64,000 bases of DNA from Aplectana chamaeleonis (GCA_029168955.1 JAPDOI010000066.1:399501-463500); one strand, 5' to 3'. Positions 24,272 to 35,394 are shown, counted from the first letter of the stretch. Translations and numbers: made by a program. Notes: generated from the letters alone by a model not told the origin.

Positions 24272-24281
24272 GATGTTTTAA

Positions 24282-24778
24282 GGCAGTGTTCATGGTGAGA
24301 GCCATTTCTTTCCGTTTTTCGGCCTATCTTGAAACGGTCCGATGCTGATGCCAATGGTGTCTCTGGAATTGTACAAGACCCCCTGGCAACGGAGTTATGG
24401 CCCATCAAAGACTGAGCTGCGGAAGCATGATGGACGAGTTGTCCAAGGCTTGTAACTTCCGTCTTTTGCAACCGATGTATGCGAGCTGTCCTGAGTAAAG
24501 GGAGAAGTTGAGAATGAAGGGAAGAACGGGGTTATTGATCGGAAACCATCGCTCATCTCACGATCTACAGTTTTCATTTGTTCACGTCGGAAGGCGGGCT
24601 TTGCGCTTTTAGGGTTTGCCTTGCTCTCAAAGTGGCAACTTCGGGCTCTTCTGGGGCTCTTTTGGGGCTCTTCCTGGCCCGTTTTCATGCGTTCTTTCGA
24701 CGCCAACGTTACAATGTGCCCCTCCGCTACCCTTTCCTGGAGGAAACTGAAACACATTTTCTATTGTGAACACTGCCT
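24282..24778. mobile_element. TTAA-type element, subfamily A
   Basis: The left flank is TTAA (24278-24281), followed by ggcagtgttcatggtgagag. The right end attgtgaacactgcct is followed by degenerate CTCAA. Internal text shared with 52829-53313 includes atcttgaa.acggtcc.atgctgat, ggacgagttgt and cttccgtcttttgca. There is no transposase. Confidence 0.8.
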
Positions 24779-24783
24779 CTCAA

Positions 24784-25049
24784 GGCAGCATACCTGCTCG
24801 TAAACGTGATGGAGATAACTACGGAATTAGAATGGTATGGCACCGAACACAACGTGCACGCATTTTGAAGCTTTAAAAACGATCCAAGATGACGCTACGT
24901 AAGTGAGAAATTGGCCCGGCCCCTCTATCTAATGTAGCGGCATTGTGGGTAGTTTTTGACGCTTCAAAATGCGTAGGCGTTGTGTTCTTAGCCATGCGAT
25001 TCTATGTCCGTAGCTGTCTCAAACACGTTTACGAGTGTGTATGCTGCCT
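24784..25049. mobile_element. TTAA-type element, subfamily D (266 bp)
   Basis: It begins AGGCAGCATACCTGCTCGTA and ends tacgagtgtgtatgctgcct, followed by TTAA (25050-25053). The left flank is CTCAA, shared with the preceding subfamily A element. Internal arms are partly palindromic (ggcaccgaacacaacg, then cattttgaagc.t, pairs with gcttcaaaatgcgtaggcgttgtgttc). Confidence 0.8.
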
Positions 25050-25053
25050 TTAA

Positions 25054-26371
25054 TGCGGAGAATGGGCCACGAGTTTGCTTTCTGAATGAGAAGATTTACG
25101 TTTTGAAAGTCTTACGTCGCTCATATTCCAAACTACCAATTTCAGATGATTTTGTACATGGCTCAGGCTGAAGCGAACTACGCGTTTTCAAAGCAAGGGG
25201 CATTAATTTGGTTTCTATCTCGAATATCTCCACTTCTTCAAATTGCGTCGACGGTGATGCTTATGTTCATTGTATGTCTTCAACAGGAACAAGACAAAGA
25301 TTGTGGGTCTTTTAATGTTTTGCCAGTTCTAGGGAAGTCATAGAATCATGTCACATATTTGCAAAGGTCAACGCATAGCCCTATGGGCAGGTTCGCCCAA
25401 GAAACGTCTGTCTGGGCAAAGTCCTTATGTTGAGACAGAATCATTAGAAAAATGGGTGAGGATTTGCGCACACTTGAGGGGTTCCTTCAATTCTACTGCA
25501 GCTCAATGTGCTGACTTTATTACTTCCTCGATGCCTCAGTCGAACGTGCCTTTCACTTACTCCTGATTAGGGAAAGTTTTTCGATACCTGCGTTGTTTCG
25601 GTGAACGACTTAGTGGAAGTTGAGAAGGATGTGTGAAGTAACAGAAATGTATGTTGGGTTATTCCAATGGGGCATTTCAGAGTGGCGTCGCTGCGGATTC
25701 CGCGACGTCGCTTCTCAGAGCGAGAAAAAGTGGGCGTGGCTATGAATTGTCGCTGTATCATATTTCTGTCTCTGTCTCTCTTATTTCTTCTCAGTCGTTC
25801 GAGTTCGATTGGGGTGCATAAACTGATATTGGCATGCCATCCCTTGCTGAAAAATGTTATTGAAAAATGTCATTGCTATGAAAATCTTTTCAGTTAAAGG
25901 TGATTTTAACGATGCTGATTTTTGCGGTTCTAATGATAAAAGTCGCCATTTTTCATTGATCATTTTGAGCGTAGTATTGGACCGTGAGCATTCTTTGGGT
26001 ACTTTTTTTTATCTTCACGTCGAGGATCCGTTTCTTTGACGATTTATGAATCGACTTCAGGCTCTCAGCTACAATGGGCAACGAATAAAGCTGGCTTTTT
26101 TTCAAATAGAAGAATGCCAGCACACAAATCATAATGCCAAAACTGGAAATGTTTCATCAAAAATGACGTTTAAAAAGAATTGTCATGAAGGCGAGTTAGC
26201 AATCGAGAAAACCGAGCAACGATATGAAGTTCAAAAAACCGTTCGGAAAAAAATGCCATTGGTCCAGTACTGCTCACAGAATAGTCAATAAAAATCAGCA
26301 ACACTGAATAATATACCAGCAAACATAATCAGCACTTTCAGAATCACTTTCACCGGAAAAAATTGTCTTGA
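25054..26371. other. No confirmed gene; possible exon at 25146-25271
   Basis: The block ggcatttcagagtggcgtcgctg at 25671 recurs inverted at 28960-28980, so part is interspersed repeat. An open frame from ATG at 25741 starts with a signal-peptide-like stretch (MNCRCIIFLSLSLLFLLS), but it is short and unsupported. Nothing else is recognised. Confidence 0.35.
25146..25271 (+). CDS. Possible internal exon of a membrane protein (uncertain)
   Basis: A consensus-like acceptor (ccaatttcag) precedes an open frame. It ends in a hydrophobic stretch (PLLQIASTVMLMFI), where a good nematode donor GTATGT occurs at 25272. The exon would have 42 codons in phase 0. It lies upstream, on the same strand, of the DRAM-like exons beginning at 32853 and could supply an earlier transmembrane segment. 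I could not match its sequence confidently to the family, and the linking exon is missing. It may equally be chance. Confidence 0.2.
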
Positions 26372-27690
26372 TAAAATGAACCAAGATTTCGCTGAATAGA
26401 CTGGTAAGCACGTTGGATGAATTCCAGCCAGTGGAACGGGCCGGTTTTTGTCGCGGATACTGCTGTATGGATCACATCCACACGGTGACTCAACCAATTG
26501 AAAAGACACGACAGTACAAGCAACCGCTCCTAATGTGCTTCATCGATTATGTCAAAGCATTTGACAGTGTCGAACTGAACGCAGTTTAAAGCGCTCTACT
26601 CCGTGCTGGCGTGGACTCGATCTACATCAACATGTTAGAGGAGTGCAACATGGGCACATCTACGAAGATCAAGATGTTCCACAAGGAGCTGACGGTGCCG
26701 ATCGGGAAAGGAGTCCGCCAAGGTGACACCATCTCATCGAAGCTGTTCACTGCTACTCTTCATCACGCCATGATTGATCTAGACTGTAACGACAGGGGTA
26801 TTCCCATAGACGGCAGGAAACTCTCAAACCTCCGCTTCGCCGATGACATCAGTCTGGTCGGCAACAGTCAAACCGAACTTTAACATATGATGGATGAACT
26901 GGACGCAGCTGGCCGCAGAATCGGGTTGACGATGAATTGCAGCAAGACAGAAGTCATGAAGAACCGATGGGCAGACCCAGCACCGACTACAGTGGACGGA
27001 GTTCCTCTTCCTGATTCGGAAAAGTAGTCCTGCTCGAGCGCCTCGTGACCATGGACAACGGTTTGAGGGCCGAAGTCAGCCGAAGAAGAAGCGCTGCATG
27101 GGCTGCTATGTCCAACATAAAGGAAGCAGCTCACCTTGTCTGTGACAGAAAAATCCGTGCGCATCTTTTTGACTCCACCGTCCTCCCCGCCATGTGCTAT
27201 GGAGCTGAAACCTGGGCTTCCAACAAGTCTTCTGCAATTCTGATGACACGGATGCAGCGAGCCCTTGAACGAACGCTGTTGGAGACGAACCGTTTGAGAG
27301 CAAAGAAACCAGCGCCTCCGCAGCACCGATCTCCGCCAAAAGTCAGGAATCCGGGACGCTGTCACTTACATGGCAGCCGCAAAGCATCGATGGGCCGATC
27401 ACGTTACAAGAAGAACCGATGGCCGCTGGACAAATCGCGAACCACTCTGGTACCCGCGGGACATCAAGCGAACACTTGGTCGTCCCCCAACAAGTTGGAG
27501 CGATGCCTTCAAACATCTGAACACACCTAATACGATCTGGTTACAGATCGCGCAAAATCGAACGAGATGGAAGATGGCAGCTCCACAAAGCAACCAAAAG
27601 GAACGTGTGCCTCGAAACAATCAGAGACGTGTGCCCGCCGCTGAGATGATCGCCGGCTGACAATGGGCAATCAAGTATCAAGTAAGTAAG
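26372..27690 (+). pseudogene. Degenerate RTE-type non-LTR retrotransposon fragment (reverse transcriptase and C-terminus)
   Basis: Reading along the + strand, the fragment shows the RTE reverse transcriptase core. It runs from LDEFQPVERAGFCRG (about 26413) through CFIDYVKAFDSVE (about 26540), the KGVRQGDTIS motif (about 26706), catalytic FADD (about 26838) and NCSKTEVM (about 26940), to the typical C-terminal motif HRWADHVTRRTDGRW (27370-27430) and RPPTSWSDAFK. The 5' endonuclease domain is absent. Inactivating lesions include an in-frame TAA at about 26587, a TAA after QTEL (26881), a TAG near 27025 and at least one frameshift (about 27350). The 3' end is a short AAGTAAGTAAG-type tail at about 27670-27690, as in RTE elements. 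An intact element would copy its RNA by target-primed reverse transcription; this copy cannot. Confidence 0.88.
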
Positions 27691-27717
27691 ATAAAATGAA
27701 TCCTGGACGGTATTTAA

Positions 27718-28656
27718 AAGGCATTGTTCACGATAATCTTCAATCTTGAGATTATTCGCTGTATTGATTAGGTTGCCCTCGGATAGAACTAAAATGACGT
27801 AGAAACTGAGAGAAACGCACCAGAAGTACACAAAATCCTTAAAGGCATCGTACGCGCTAAAAACCGCCTACCGTTTTTCGGGTTTGAATCAATAGTTGGG
27901 CCCGCGCGAGAACGTGGGTAGAGTTTGTTGGGTCACCGATGCTTTTTTTCAAAGATATGGAAGATCAAATGCCTCGAATTCCGCCAAAAGAGGCGGGCCT
28001 TCCGGCAGCCGCCTGGCTTAAAATGAGAAAAGAAGGTCGCTTGTGAACAAATGATACAACAACTTCCACTTATTTAAGCTTATCATTTGATAATAAGCCA
28101 CATTCTTTTCTCGTTTGATGCCACACGGCCGTCGGAAGGCCGGCCTCTTTTGGCGGAATTCGAGGCATTCGATCTCCCATATTTTCAAAATAATACATCG
28201 GTGACCCGACGAACTCTACCCACGTTCTCAGGCGGGCCCAACCAATGATTCAAACCTAAGAAACGGTGGGTGGTTTTCAGCGCGTACGAAGCCTTTAAGT
28301 ATCACCCCGCCTCTTAAGTAGCACAGGAAGGGTTTGTTGTGACAATTAAATCTTTTGTGCACCTGTCTTTTGCAATTCTCTATTTTGTGTTGCTCGGTTC
28401 TTTCCTTCGAACCCTGACTAAAACTGTATTGCCTAGAATATTCTTCCGTTTTTGATTAGCCCCATTTTTCGCCGGTGATAACCACCGTAATTATATTTTT
28501 TCAACCGGACAACTAGTCCATGTTATAGAATAATGCCACTTTAATGCGACGTTTTAATGCGTTTCTCGCCGTTTATTCGTATTTTGGTAGCACTTGGAAG
28601 CAAACGCATTGTTTTTTGTTAAGAACTCGGGGACGAAAATCATCGTGAACACTGCC
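27718..28656. mobile_element. TTAA-type element, subfamily A, interrupted by a nested element
   Basis: The left end is TTAA (27714-27717) followed by AAGGCATTGTTCACGATAATC; the right end is catcgtgaacactgcc followed by TTAA (28657-28660). Without the nested 27843-28294 insertion and its TTAA it is about 483 bp. It is the reverse complement of 34495-34967, for example atgacgtagaaactgagaga against the inverse near 34885. No coding capacity. Confidence 0.85.
27843..28294. mobile_element. TTAA-type element, subfamily C, palindromic (452 bp), nested
   Basis: The ends AGGCATCGTACGCGCTAAAA and ttttcagcgcgtacgaagcct are flanked by TTAA at 27839-27842 and 28295-28298. The arms stay inverted over most of the length (gagaacgtgggtagagtttg pairs with gaactctacccacgttctca; aattccgccaaaagaggc pairs with cctcttttggcggaattc). 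The uninterrupted relative at 34495-34967 shows the pre-insertion site. Confidence 0.9.
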
Positions 28657-28660
28657 TTAA

Positions 28661-29369
28661 AGTCAATCAATTAAATAGGCGACATAAATGTTTTTACAGA
28701 GGTGGGCAGATCGTAAAAAAGGAACACTCCTTTCTTACCATCTGCGAAGAAACGACGGCGGAACGGCAACGACAGCGACGAAAATGGTCGAGACAATTTC
28801 CATCGCGCGATGTCGCTGCCGTCGCTCCCAGCTCGTGGCGAGGCTCGCTCAGCTAGCGCACACTGAAAGCGCGGCGCTCGCTCCCGTCGCGCGGCGTGTT
28901 TGCTCTGCGTAGCACCCTCCATCACTCACCACGTCGCCGCGACAGCGAATTTCACTGCGACGCCACTCTGAAAGGCCCTAATGGACCATACCGTTGGTAA
29001 AACAACTGAAAGTGATAAAAAATGGCTGTAACCTCAACCCAAAGCTGATAGAGTGAATATATCTGTTGAAAACGCTTTCAGTTACGATGCAATTATCCTC
29101 CACAAAATTTGATGACATATCTAGTTGTTGTGAGACATGAGCCGTTCTCAAGATTTCCACTCCTCTTATCACCCGATTGAAGCAGCACGAAGAAATGAGC
29201 AGCGATGGTCCAGTCGATAACGAGACAGACCACCAAATGACGACGGAGGAGCGAGAGCATTGGTTCGAATCTTGACAGACAATTCATGCACTATGGAGTT
29301 TGCGTTTAGTTGTTTGTTTATCCAGCATCCCTATTTCTACCAGTCCATTTCATTTTCTCCTTTTTTGTG
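28661..29369. other. No recognised gene; GC-rich and palindromic fragments
   Basis: A GC-rich block at 28740-28980 has cgtcgctgccgtcgct / agcgacg motifs and ends in gacgccactctgaaaggccc, the inverse of 25665-25690. This suggests remnants of another small element. No gene is recognised. Confidence 0.4.
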
Positions 29370-29371
29370 TA

Positions 29372-29859
29372 CAGTTTACCGCAATGTTAAAAGGACTTGG
29401 TGCGATTGCGGTCACACACTAAAACTACGGAGGAAGACGCCTAATTTCATTATCGATCGACAGCACAGTTGATTTTTGGGGTGAGTTGCCATTTTTCTTT
29501 TTTTTTCTTGTTTACTTCGGCATTTCTTTTGCTTCTAACTCTTATAATATTACGAATAGGAGCTTTTCTTGGCGTGCTAGAGGAATTAGCCGTTTTTGTT
29601 CTATTTAAAAACAGAATTTTGAAAAAAACACTTCGAAGCCCGAACAAACGGCTAATTCCCCTCACGCACTAAGAATGGCTCCTATTCGCATTATTTCAAC
29701 AGTTAGAAACAGAAATAGTGCCGAAACAAACAAGAAAGCCCGTAACTTACAGCGTAAATCAGCTGTGCTGTCGATCAATAATGAAATTAGGCGTCTTCCA
29801 CCGTAGTTTTGGTGTGTGACCGCAACCGCAGCATGTCATTGTAACATTACGGTAAACTG
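29372..29859. mobile_element. Palindromic TA element (488 bp)
   Basis: The left end CAGTTTACCGCAATGTTA and the right end taacattacggtaaactg are flanked by TA (29370-29371, 29860-29861). The arms pair nearly end to end (acgcctaatttcattatcga / tcaataatgaaattaggcgt; ggctaattcc / ggaattagcc), centred near 29615. The first bases CAGTTTACC are shared with subfamily F, so the same enzyme may recognise both; that last point is inference. It has no genuine ORF. Confidence 0.88.
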
Positions 29860-30125
29860 TATAAATGCTCTCCGACACTGGGAGAGAAGATCTACGGGAG
29901 AAATTGACGTTGTGGAGGAACTACAGGAGGTATATTGTACTAGAGATGAACGAATGAAGAGGATGAGGTGAACTACTGGAGTAATAGCCGCTCCGCAGCC
30001 TCGTCGCGAACCGTTATAACGTCATTTCAAATGCATTGAACGCAATTAACACCTACAAACTCCATATATGACGCCAGAGATTCGTCAGGATCATCGAAAT
30101 GTTTAGACAAAAGTATTAACAATGT

Positions 30126-30292
30126 TGCTGGTATAAAAGGCTTCTCATCTCACAGTGTGTCTCAGTCGACTCTTCGGAGCCGGACCTGGAAGGTCGTCTC
30201 GAGTCAATCACCAGAAGATGTACCGGATACCGGAGGATAATTTTTGACGCCAAGGGGAAGGGGCTCCCCACGGCTTGGAGGGGGGGTGGTAC
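30126..30292 (+). promoter_or_regulatory. TATA-bearing 165-bp repeat, copy 1
   Basis: TATAAAA at 30132-30138 is followed by tctcacagtgtgtctcagtc about 25-30 bp downstream, the right spacing for a start site. A conserved block follows (gccggacctggaaggtc, then ggataatttttg, ccccacggctt and a G-run). The same arrangement occurs at 37668-37830. It could be the 5' end of a decayed element or a solo LTR. No downstream ORF is obvious. Confidence 0.5.
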
Positions 30293-30293
30293 C

Positions 30294-30461
30294 TAAGCTC
30301 TGGTACAGCCGTAGTGATCTGTTGATTTCGATTACCACCACCAGCAGAACGGTGGGCTTCGATGAAATATAACTAGTGATAAGGAGGTTTCGACGAAAAA
30401 GCCACCACTCCGCGCTGTGATAATCGAAAACATGAGTTCACTTGGAATGAAACAGAGTCTA
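30294..30461. mobile_element. 168-bp TIR element, family H, copy 1
   Basis: The left end taagctctgg and the right end aacagagtcta are imperfectly inverted. The interior (ataactagt.ataaggaggtt, then cgacgaaaaagccacc) is the reverse complement of 38250-38417, which has identical length. It is followed by a GC-rich hairpin region (30470-30560: ggtccacggtggggtgcacc). Confidence 0.75.
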
Positions 30462-30880
30462 ACTGTGGGGCCACCTCCCCAAGGTCCACGGTGGGGTGCA
30501 CCCCACTGCGGACCGTGGCGGTGGGGTGACCCCCCCCCCTCTGGGCCCGGGGCCCCCTGTGTGAACCCGAAAACAGTGTATCCCTGTGAAAACACGTTAT
30601 GTTACCGTCTACACCGGGATTTGAAATTCCCTCAAAAATCGAGTTCTGTTCATCTGGTGTGCTAGTATACCTGTTAAAGCGTTACGTTTCGGTCATATAC
30701 ACGAGAATTCCGTTCATCCACAGCTGATAAGACTAGATCCTCCTGATAACTCCAGTAGATGACCTTCCAAAGCTGGAGTTCATGACAGTCAATGTGCAAT
30801 CACTTACGTTTCCTGCTCTATGATAGCAAGCAAGGTGGGTTGATGTCCCGAAAGGATAGATCTCTTTTAGGTCTAATCTG

Positions 30881-31030
30881 GTATATCCTAGCTCCCTCAT
30901 TCTGAGCCGATCGAATTGAGGCTCTTTCTGCTCATGATGTCAAAATCTCCTTATCACTGCTATATTTTGTCAAGACTCACCGCTTCGCTGCTTGCTCCTC
31001 CCGGACTCATCCGAGCCAGCTAGCTTTTAT
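30881..31030. mobile_element. 150-bp interspersed TIR repeat, copy 2
   Basis: It starts gtatatcctagctccctcat and ends ggactcatccgagccagcta. It is the same family as 19661-19810 and 61237-61385. Confidence 0.75.
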
Positions 31031-31098
31031 ATCACGTTTCTGAGCTGGATGGTACTTATCGATTCAGAAACCACAGATGCGTCCTTTTGCCATGTGAA

Positions 31099-31331
31099 CC
31101 TCTAAAGCCTCATTCATAGCTGGTCGGTTCGACTCCAAGTCGAAGCGACCAACAAAACTGCCGCGTTTCGAAATCGCTGGACGAAGCGATTTCAAATCGC
31201 TTCGTCCACTGTTTTCAAGTCGCTCTGGCGGTCGCAGTTTTGCGTAAAAAATACGGACAATTGCGGACAACGCCGCAGGAATTTAAAAAAAAAACTTTTT
31301 TCTCGAACCTGCTATGAGTGAGCCCTAAAGG
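31099..31331. mobile_element. Palindromic small element (about 233 bp)
   Basis: The left end cctctaaagcctcattcata and the right end tatgagtgagccctaaagg are inverted. The internal arms pair (aaaactgccgcg with cgcagttttgcg; gacgaagcgatttcaaatcgcttcgtc forms the centre). A GGTTCGACTCC phrase at 31125 resembles a tRNA B box, but no A box or cloverleaf accompanies it. Confidence 0.7.
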
Positions 31332-32318
31332 ATTATGGAAATGGATTGCATTGCCCAGGAGTATGTATGCTTCTTCATCGAACGCAGCCGCAGCTGCTAG
31401 CATTTCACCTTGATGATGAATACTATGTTTTATTACCGTCCTATCGCTCCAGCCGCGAAGCGGCTGGAGAGGTTTGGTTTTGCCTACGCCTTATGATTAC
31501 ATTTCTACATTAATTTCGCTCAATAACGTGTTAACAAGGTTGGGAACCCTCGTGTGCGTACCCTCGTGGTTAGGGACCCATTAAAAAAGATAGAAAGAAA
31601 ACAATCGTAGGCAAAGTAGATCTCTTTTTTTTTGTGGCCATAATAGCCGTATATTTTATTTTCAAGGGGCAAAATTTGCCAGATTTAAAACATACCCATG
31701 GTACATGGCTGGAAAATCTCAAAAAAAGTTTCTGTTACCAGATTGTTCCGATTGAATTCTTTTCCAAACGAGGGCTGCTTGTTGCACAATGCAGACATGG
31801 TGGCCACTTGGAGAAATGCAGACATATGTAGTGGCCATTTAGAGAGAAGCTGCATCTAACTTTTCAATCGTTTTCGCTTTTTTTAATACTTAATGATCTG
31901 TTGGTAAAACGCATGTCCAGAGAATCCTGCCACATGGAGCAACATTATCATTCGGCAATCACATGTGTAGTTCACAGTTCAGTCGACCGTTTCGTTCCAA
32001 GCATGTAAGATTTCCTCTGAGCATGAATGGAGAAGTAGATTGATGAACTACATTTTCGACAGCAAGATTCTGCTATCGAGACAAAAATTCTCATCGAACT
32101 CAACGCAACAAACCATGGTGGGTAACGAAAAGAAGAATAAGTTCACTCCCCGGATCACATGAAAGTGATTAAAGAGGCTCATTTACAGCTTTATCTACGC
32201 CGAGAACCCTGAGATAACAGAAGAAACGCTCAATCAGTGAAACCCTGCAGGATTCACAGTTTTGTTATGCTCATCCGCATCAGATAACTCTCACTGCATT
32301 GTAGATTTCAATAGATCA
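31332..32318. other. No recognised gene
   Basis: This stretch is AT-rich and probably intronic to the DRAM-like gene. A short hairpin (ctccagccgcgaagcggctggag) lies at about 31447. No exon was identified. Confidence 0.35.
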
Positions 32319-32319
32319 C

Positions 32320-32762
32320 TTTCTCGCTTTCCATAATTTTGCGATTGCGGCAAATGCCGCTTTTTGAGCTACGGCGAAACCGTTTTCGGGAATGCCAAGA
32401 TTTTAGGTGCAGCTTGACAAATGACTCCTTTTCGCATAAAAATGGTGGTAAAATGCCCAGATAGGCCATGGATCCATGGGCGAAACTAGTTGTGGTACGG
32501 TAAAACGCGGCAAATGCCGCTGTGGCGGCAATAATGATCAAGACCCTTATCATCGCCTTAGCGGCGTTTGCCGCGTTTTATCATAAATGTACCAATTTTG
32601 TCGGGGATTCTATGCCGATTCGGGCACTCTACCAGCATTCTCATGTGCAAAGGAGCCATTTGTCAACCTCCACACAAAATCTTAGCATTCCCGAAAACCG
32701 GTTTCGCCGCAGCTCAAAAAGCGGCATTTGCCGTAATCACAAAAGTATGGAAAGCGAGTTAG
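32320..32762. mobile_element. Palindromic element (about 440 bp) in a probable intron
   Basis: The left arm (ctcgctttccataattttgc, then gcggcaaatgccgctttttgagc) is the inverse of the right arm (gctcaaaaagcggcatttgccg, then tatggaaagcgag). The centre lies near 32540. It sits 90 bp upstream of the exon at 32853. Confidence 0.85.
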
Positions 32763-32852
32763 GCTGTACATAGCAACGTGCTGTGATAAAGACTTCACAC
32801 TTTGATATTTAGCTCTATAGGAAGGATATATGCTACTCAATCGAATTTGCAG

Positions 32853-32953
32853 TGAAAGGAATCATGTACTTCCACATTCCTGTGTTTTCCGCTCTATTCC
32901 TCGCCAATGGGCTCGTTTATTCCGTTCTTGAGGTCTACAAGCCCAAGGCAAAT
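32853..32953 (+). CDS. DRAM/Frag1-type membrane protein, internal exon
   Basis: The acceptor cgaatttgcag precedes the exon and the donor GTGAGT follows it. The exon starts in phase 1 (TG completes a codon) and ends on a codon boundary, 101 nt in all. It encodes a predicted transmembrane segment (HIPVFSALFLANGLVYSVLE) followed by VYKPKAN. This resembles the DRAM-family segment in which a small-residue helix is followed by a tyrosine/lysine loop. DRAM-family proteins are six-pass membrane proteins of lysosome or Golgi linked to autophagy, and the related Frag1/PGAP2 branch to GPI-anchor maturation. Phase fits the next exon at 35172. The upstream exon that ends with one extra base was not found. 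Confidence 0.6.
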
Positions 32954-33130
32954 GTGAGTTTCGAATTTGCATTCAGACGACGTAGTTCATCAGTTCGGTG
33001 CATTTTGCAGAACACAACCCGATATAGTGCCAATCGGGGAATGAAATGAAGACCACGCGCCGCAGGTAAAGATTCATGGAGACGCAAACTTCGTCAGAAG
33101 ATAGTGTCGCTTTTAAAAAAATTCAGTCTA

Positions 33131-33863
33131 CTCCGCCAACGCGTAGCTAGATGCCTCACACGGAAACCAGAGATCCCAGGGTTTCGGAGGCATCTAGTCT
33201 GATTTTTACACGAAAATTTACATAAATTACGGAAGGTTTAGCCTCAGTTGGTGGAATTTTAGCTACAGCGCCCGCATATTCTACGTAAATTCTCGCTACA
33301 ACACCCGCATATTCTGCGCTTATTCTCGTTGCAGCACTCGGTCTATCGACCCATCCAATCTTGATCCGTACTAGAAACGCGATCTACGCTACGATCGAGT
33401 GCATCACCGTTTCTTCCCCCACGGCCTGCAGCATCCCAGCGGTCAAAATTATCCCTACCAAGGTTTTCCAGAGAGCGGCACGGGGTCACCCTCCACGACC
33501 ACCCACTGAGTGTCAAGTTATCTGGGGGTTGACTGGCCCAACACTGTTCGAACCGCATCCCTGTGTTCCGCGTAGCCAGCGCGGGTTTGAGATTGCATTT
33601 CAACACAGGCTGCCGCTAAATCCGTAGATTCTCGCACCAAAATTATAGCGAGAATGTACGGGTTTAGCGTCAGAGGGATTAATGTTTCGAATTTGGCCTT
33701 CGTTTTTACGTAGAATACGCACAGAATTCGCACCCTTGTAGCCTCGACACAAGAATATGCGGGTTTTAGCTATCGTAGCCAAAACCCATAGTTTACCGCC
33801 ACATGGAATGGGGCGGCGTTACTGGCCGCGCCCTCGGAGGCATCTAGCTAGGCGTTGGCAGAG
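33131..33863. mobile_element. 733-bp TIR element, family G, copy 2 (intronic)
   Basis: It has the same termini as 22820-23555 (CTCCGCCAACGCGTAGCTAG and the inverse, with one change near the right end). TA flanks both ends (33129-33130, 33864-33865). It lies in the intron between the exons at 32853 and 35172. There is no conserved ORF between the two copies. Confidence 0.88.
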
Positions 33864-34494
33864 TACCTGATAGACCAGGCCGCGGTGACAGATCTTCGTT
33901 CGTGCTCGAATTCCCGCTAGCGGGTGATGTTGCTCGCGCATGCCACGCTAGTCACCGAAAATGATCGGGTCTCGTCCATCAACTTCGTAGACTATAATTG
34001 GCGAAAGAACTATACGTATGTAGGTCTAAGGAGCAATTCTATGTCGACTAGTTTTAGCGCACAAACGCAAAAAGAGCCTTAACGGTGTTTTGCTCTCAGT
34101 TTTTTTAGTTACGTAATTTATTAGTTATTTAATTCTTGTCGTATCGGATGTGTGTGCATGTTTTCAATCAACGGAATCACGCACTCTCATGCTCAGAGCG
34201 AATTCGTTAGCGAAACGTGCAGAATTTATTCAGAAAGGAGTGCTTCTTGCAAATGTGAATTTGGCTAGCCAGAGGATCAACCCCACACTCTGATGACGTG
34301 CTTGAAGCAGTCGCGGAGGTAGTCGCTGTTAGCAGGGAGCTGAATTTCAGCTAGATACGAATCTCGCGTCGCACTGACATGTGCCAGCGCACCGCGCCGC
34401 GAAAACCCTGAACACCGCCTCAAAACCATGCACCCGCTCATGCCCTTACCCGTGTTAACCTTAATCGTTTAGCCTACCCATTAAAGGCAGTGTT

Positions 34495-34967
34495 CGCGAT
34501 GATTTTCGTCCCCGAGTTTTCCGCATAAAACAATGCGTTGGCCTCTCAGTGTTACCAAAATTACGAAGAAACGGCCTGAAACGCATTAAAATGTCGTATT
34601 TCAGTGACATTATTCTATAACATGGACTAGTTGCCCAGTTGGATGAACATGTTCATGGTGGTTGTCACCGGTAGAAAAATGGGTCGATCGAAAATAGAAG
34701 AATATTTTATGCAAATCAGGATTAGTTAGGGCACTAAGGAAAGAACGGAGCAATAGCGAGTGGAGAATTGCAAAGGACGGGTCCACAGAAGATTTCATTG
34801 TCACAACAAACACTTCCTGTGATACTTAAGCGGCGGGTGATACTTGAGGACTTCGTGTACTTCTGGTGCGTTTTTCTCAATTTCTACGTCATTTTAAATC
34901 TACCCGGGGATCACTCAATCAATATAGCGAATAATCTCAGAATTAAAGATTATCGTGAACACTGCCT
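34495..34967. mobile_element. TTAA-type element, subfamily A (473 bp), intronic, uninterrupted
   Basis: The left flank TTAA (34491-34494) precedes AGGCAGTGTTCGCGATGATT. The right end ttatcgtgaacactgcct precedes TTAA (34968-34971). It is the reverse complement of 27718-28656 but lacks the nested element, so it marks the empty target there. It lies about 200 bp upstream of the exon at 35172. Confidence 0.9.
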
Positions 34968-35171
34968 TTAAACAGGGAAATCTTAATGTCGATCCTTTCG
35001 CGAGCTTCAAAACAACTTGTATTGTTTTATTCAACGCAAATGCTTTGTTACCTTCCTACATATGTGGAACATTGGGAGTCTCATTAACTTGGGTGTCTGC
35101 AATTTATCACTCAGCTCAATTTCTATCCTTATGCGAACTGTTGGCAGAAGTTGGTGTTGATACTGCTTTAG

Positions 35172-35289
35172 GTTGGCATAGCCCTTTTCGTTTTCCGCCT
35201 TCTCGGTCTGGGAATCTTTGCCTTATCGGCTCCGTCAGTGTACGAATCATACATGTCGTACCTTCACTTCAAGCCATGTCATACCCATG
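35172..35289 (+). CDS. DRAM/Frag1-type membrane protein, penultimate exon
   Basis: The acceptor tactgctttag is followed by a phase-0 start, matching the phase-0 end of the 32853 exon. The donor GTAAGC follows at 35290. The 118-nt exon ends one base into a codon. It encodes a transmembrane helix (VGIALFVFRLLGLGIFALSA), then a polar loop (PSVYESYMSYLHFKPCHTH). A different frame across this region is also open but has no splice support. Position and hydrophobic pattern fit the fifth helix and following loop of the DRAM family. Confidence 0.65.
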
Positions 35290-35394
35290 GTAAGCTTGTT
35301 TCTTTTGTAAAAGTGTTGAGTGTCATAGCAGAGCCCTCAGGTTCTGCCTTCTCATGAGTTTTTGATTTTTAGCATTGAATGTGTATTATTGCAG

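Noticed and set aside
31099..31160. tRNA gene suggested by a GGTTCGACTCC B-box-like phrase
   Set aside because: No A box at the right distance and no cloverleaf; the phrase lies in a palindromic element.
35379..35394. Reading the last DRAM-like exon from the ATG-like start at 35379 or from acceptor 35372
   Set aside because: The acceptor at 35372 leads to a stop in the phase set by the previous exon, whereas acceptor 35394 gives an open frame and matches the family.
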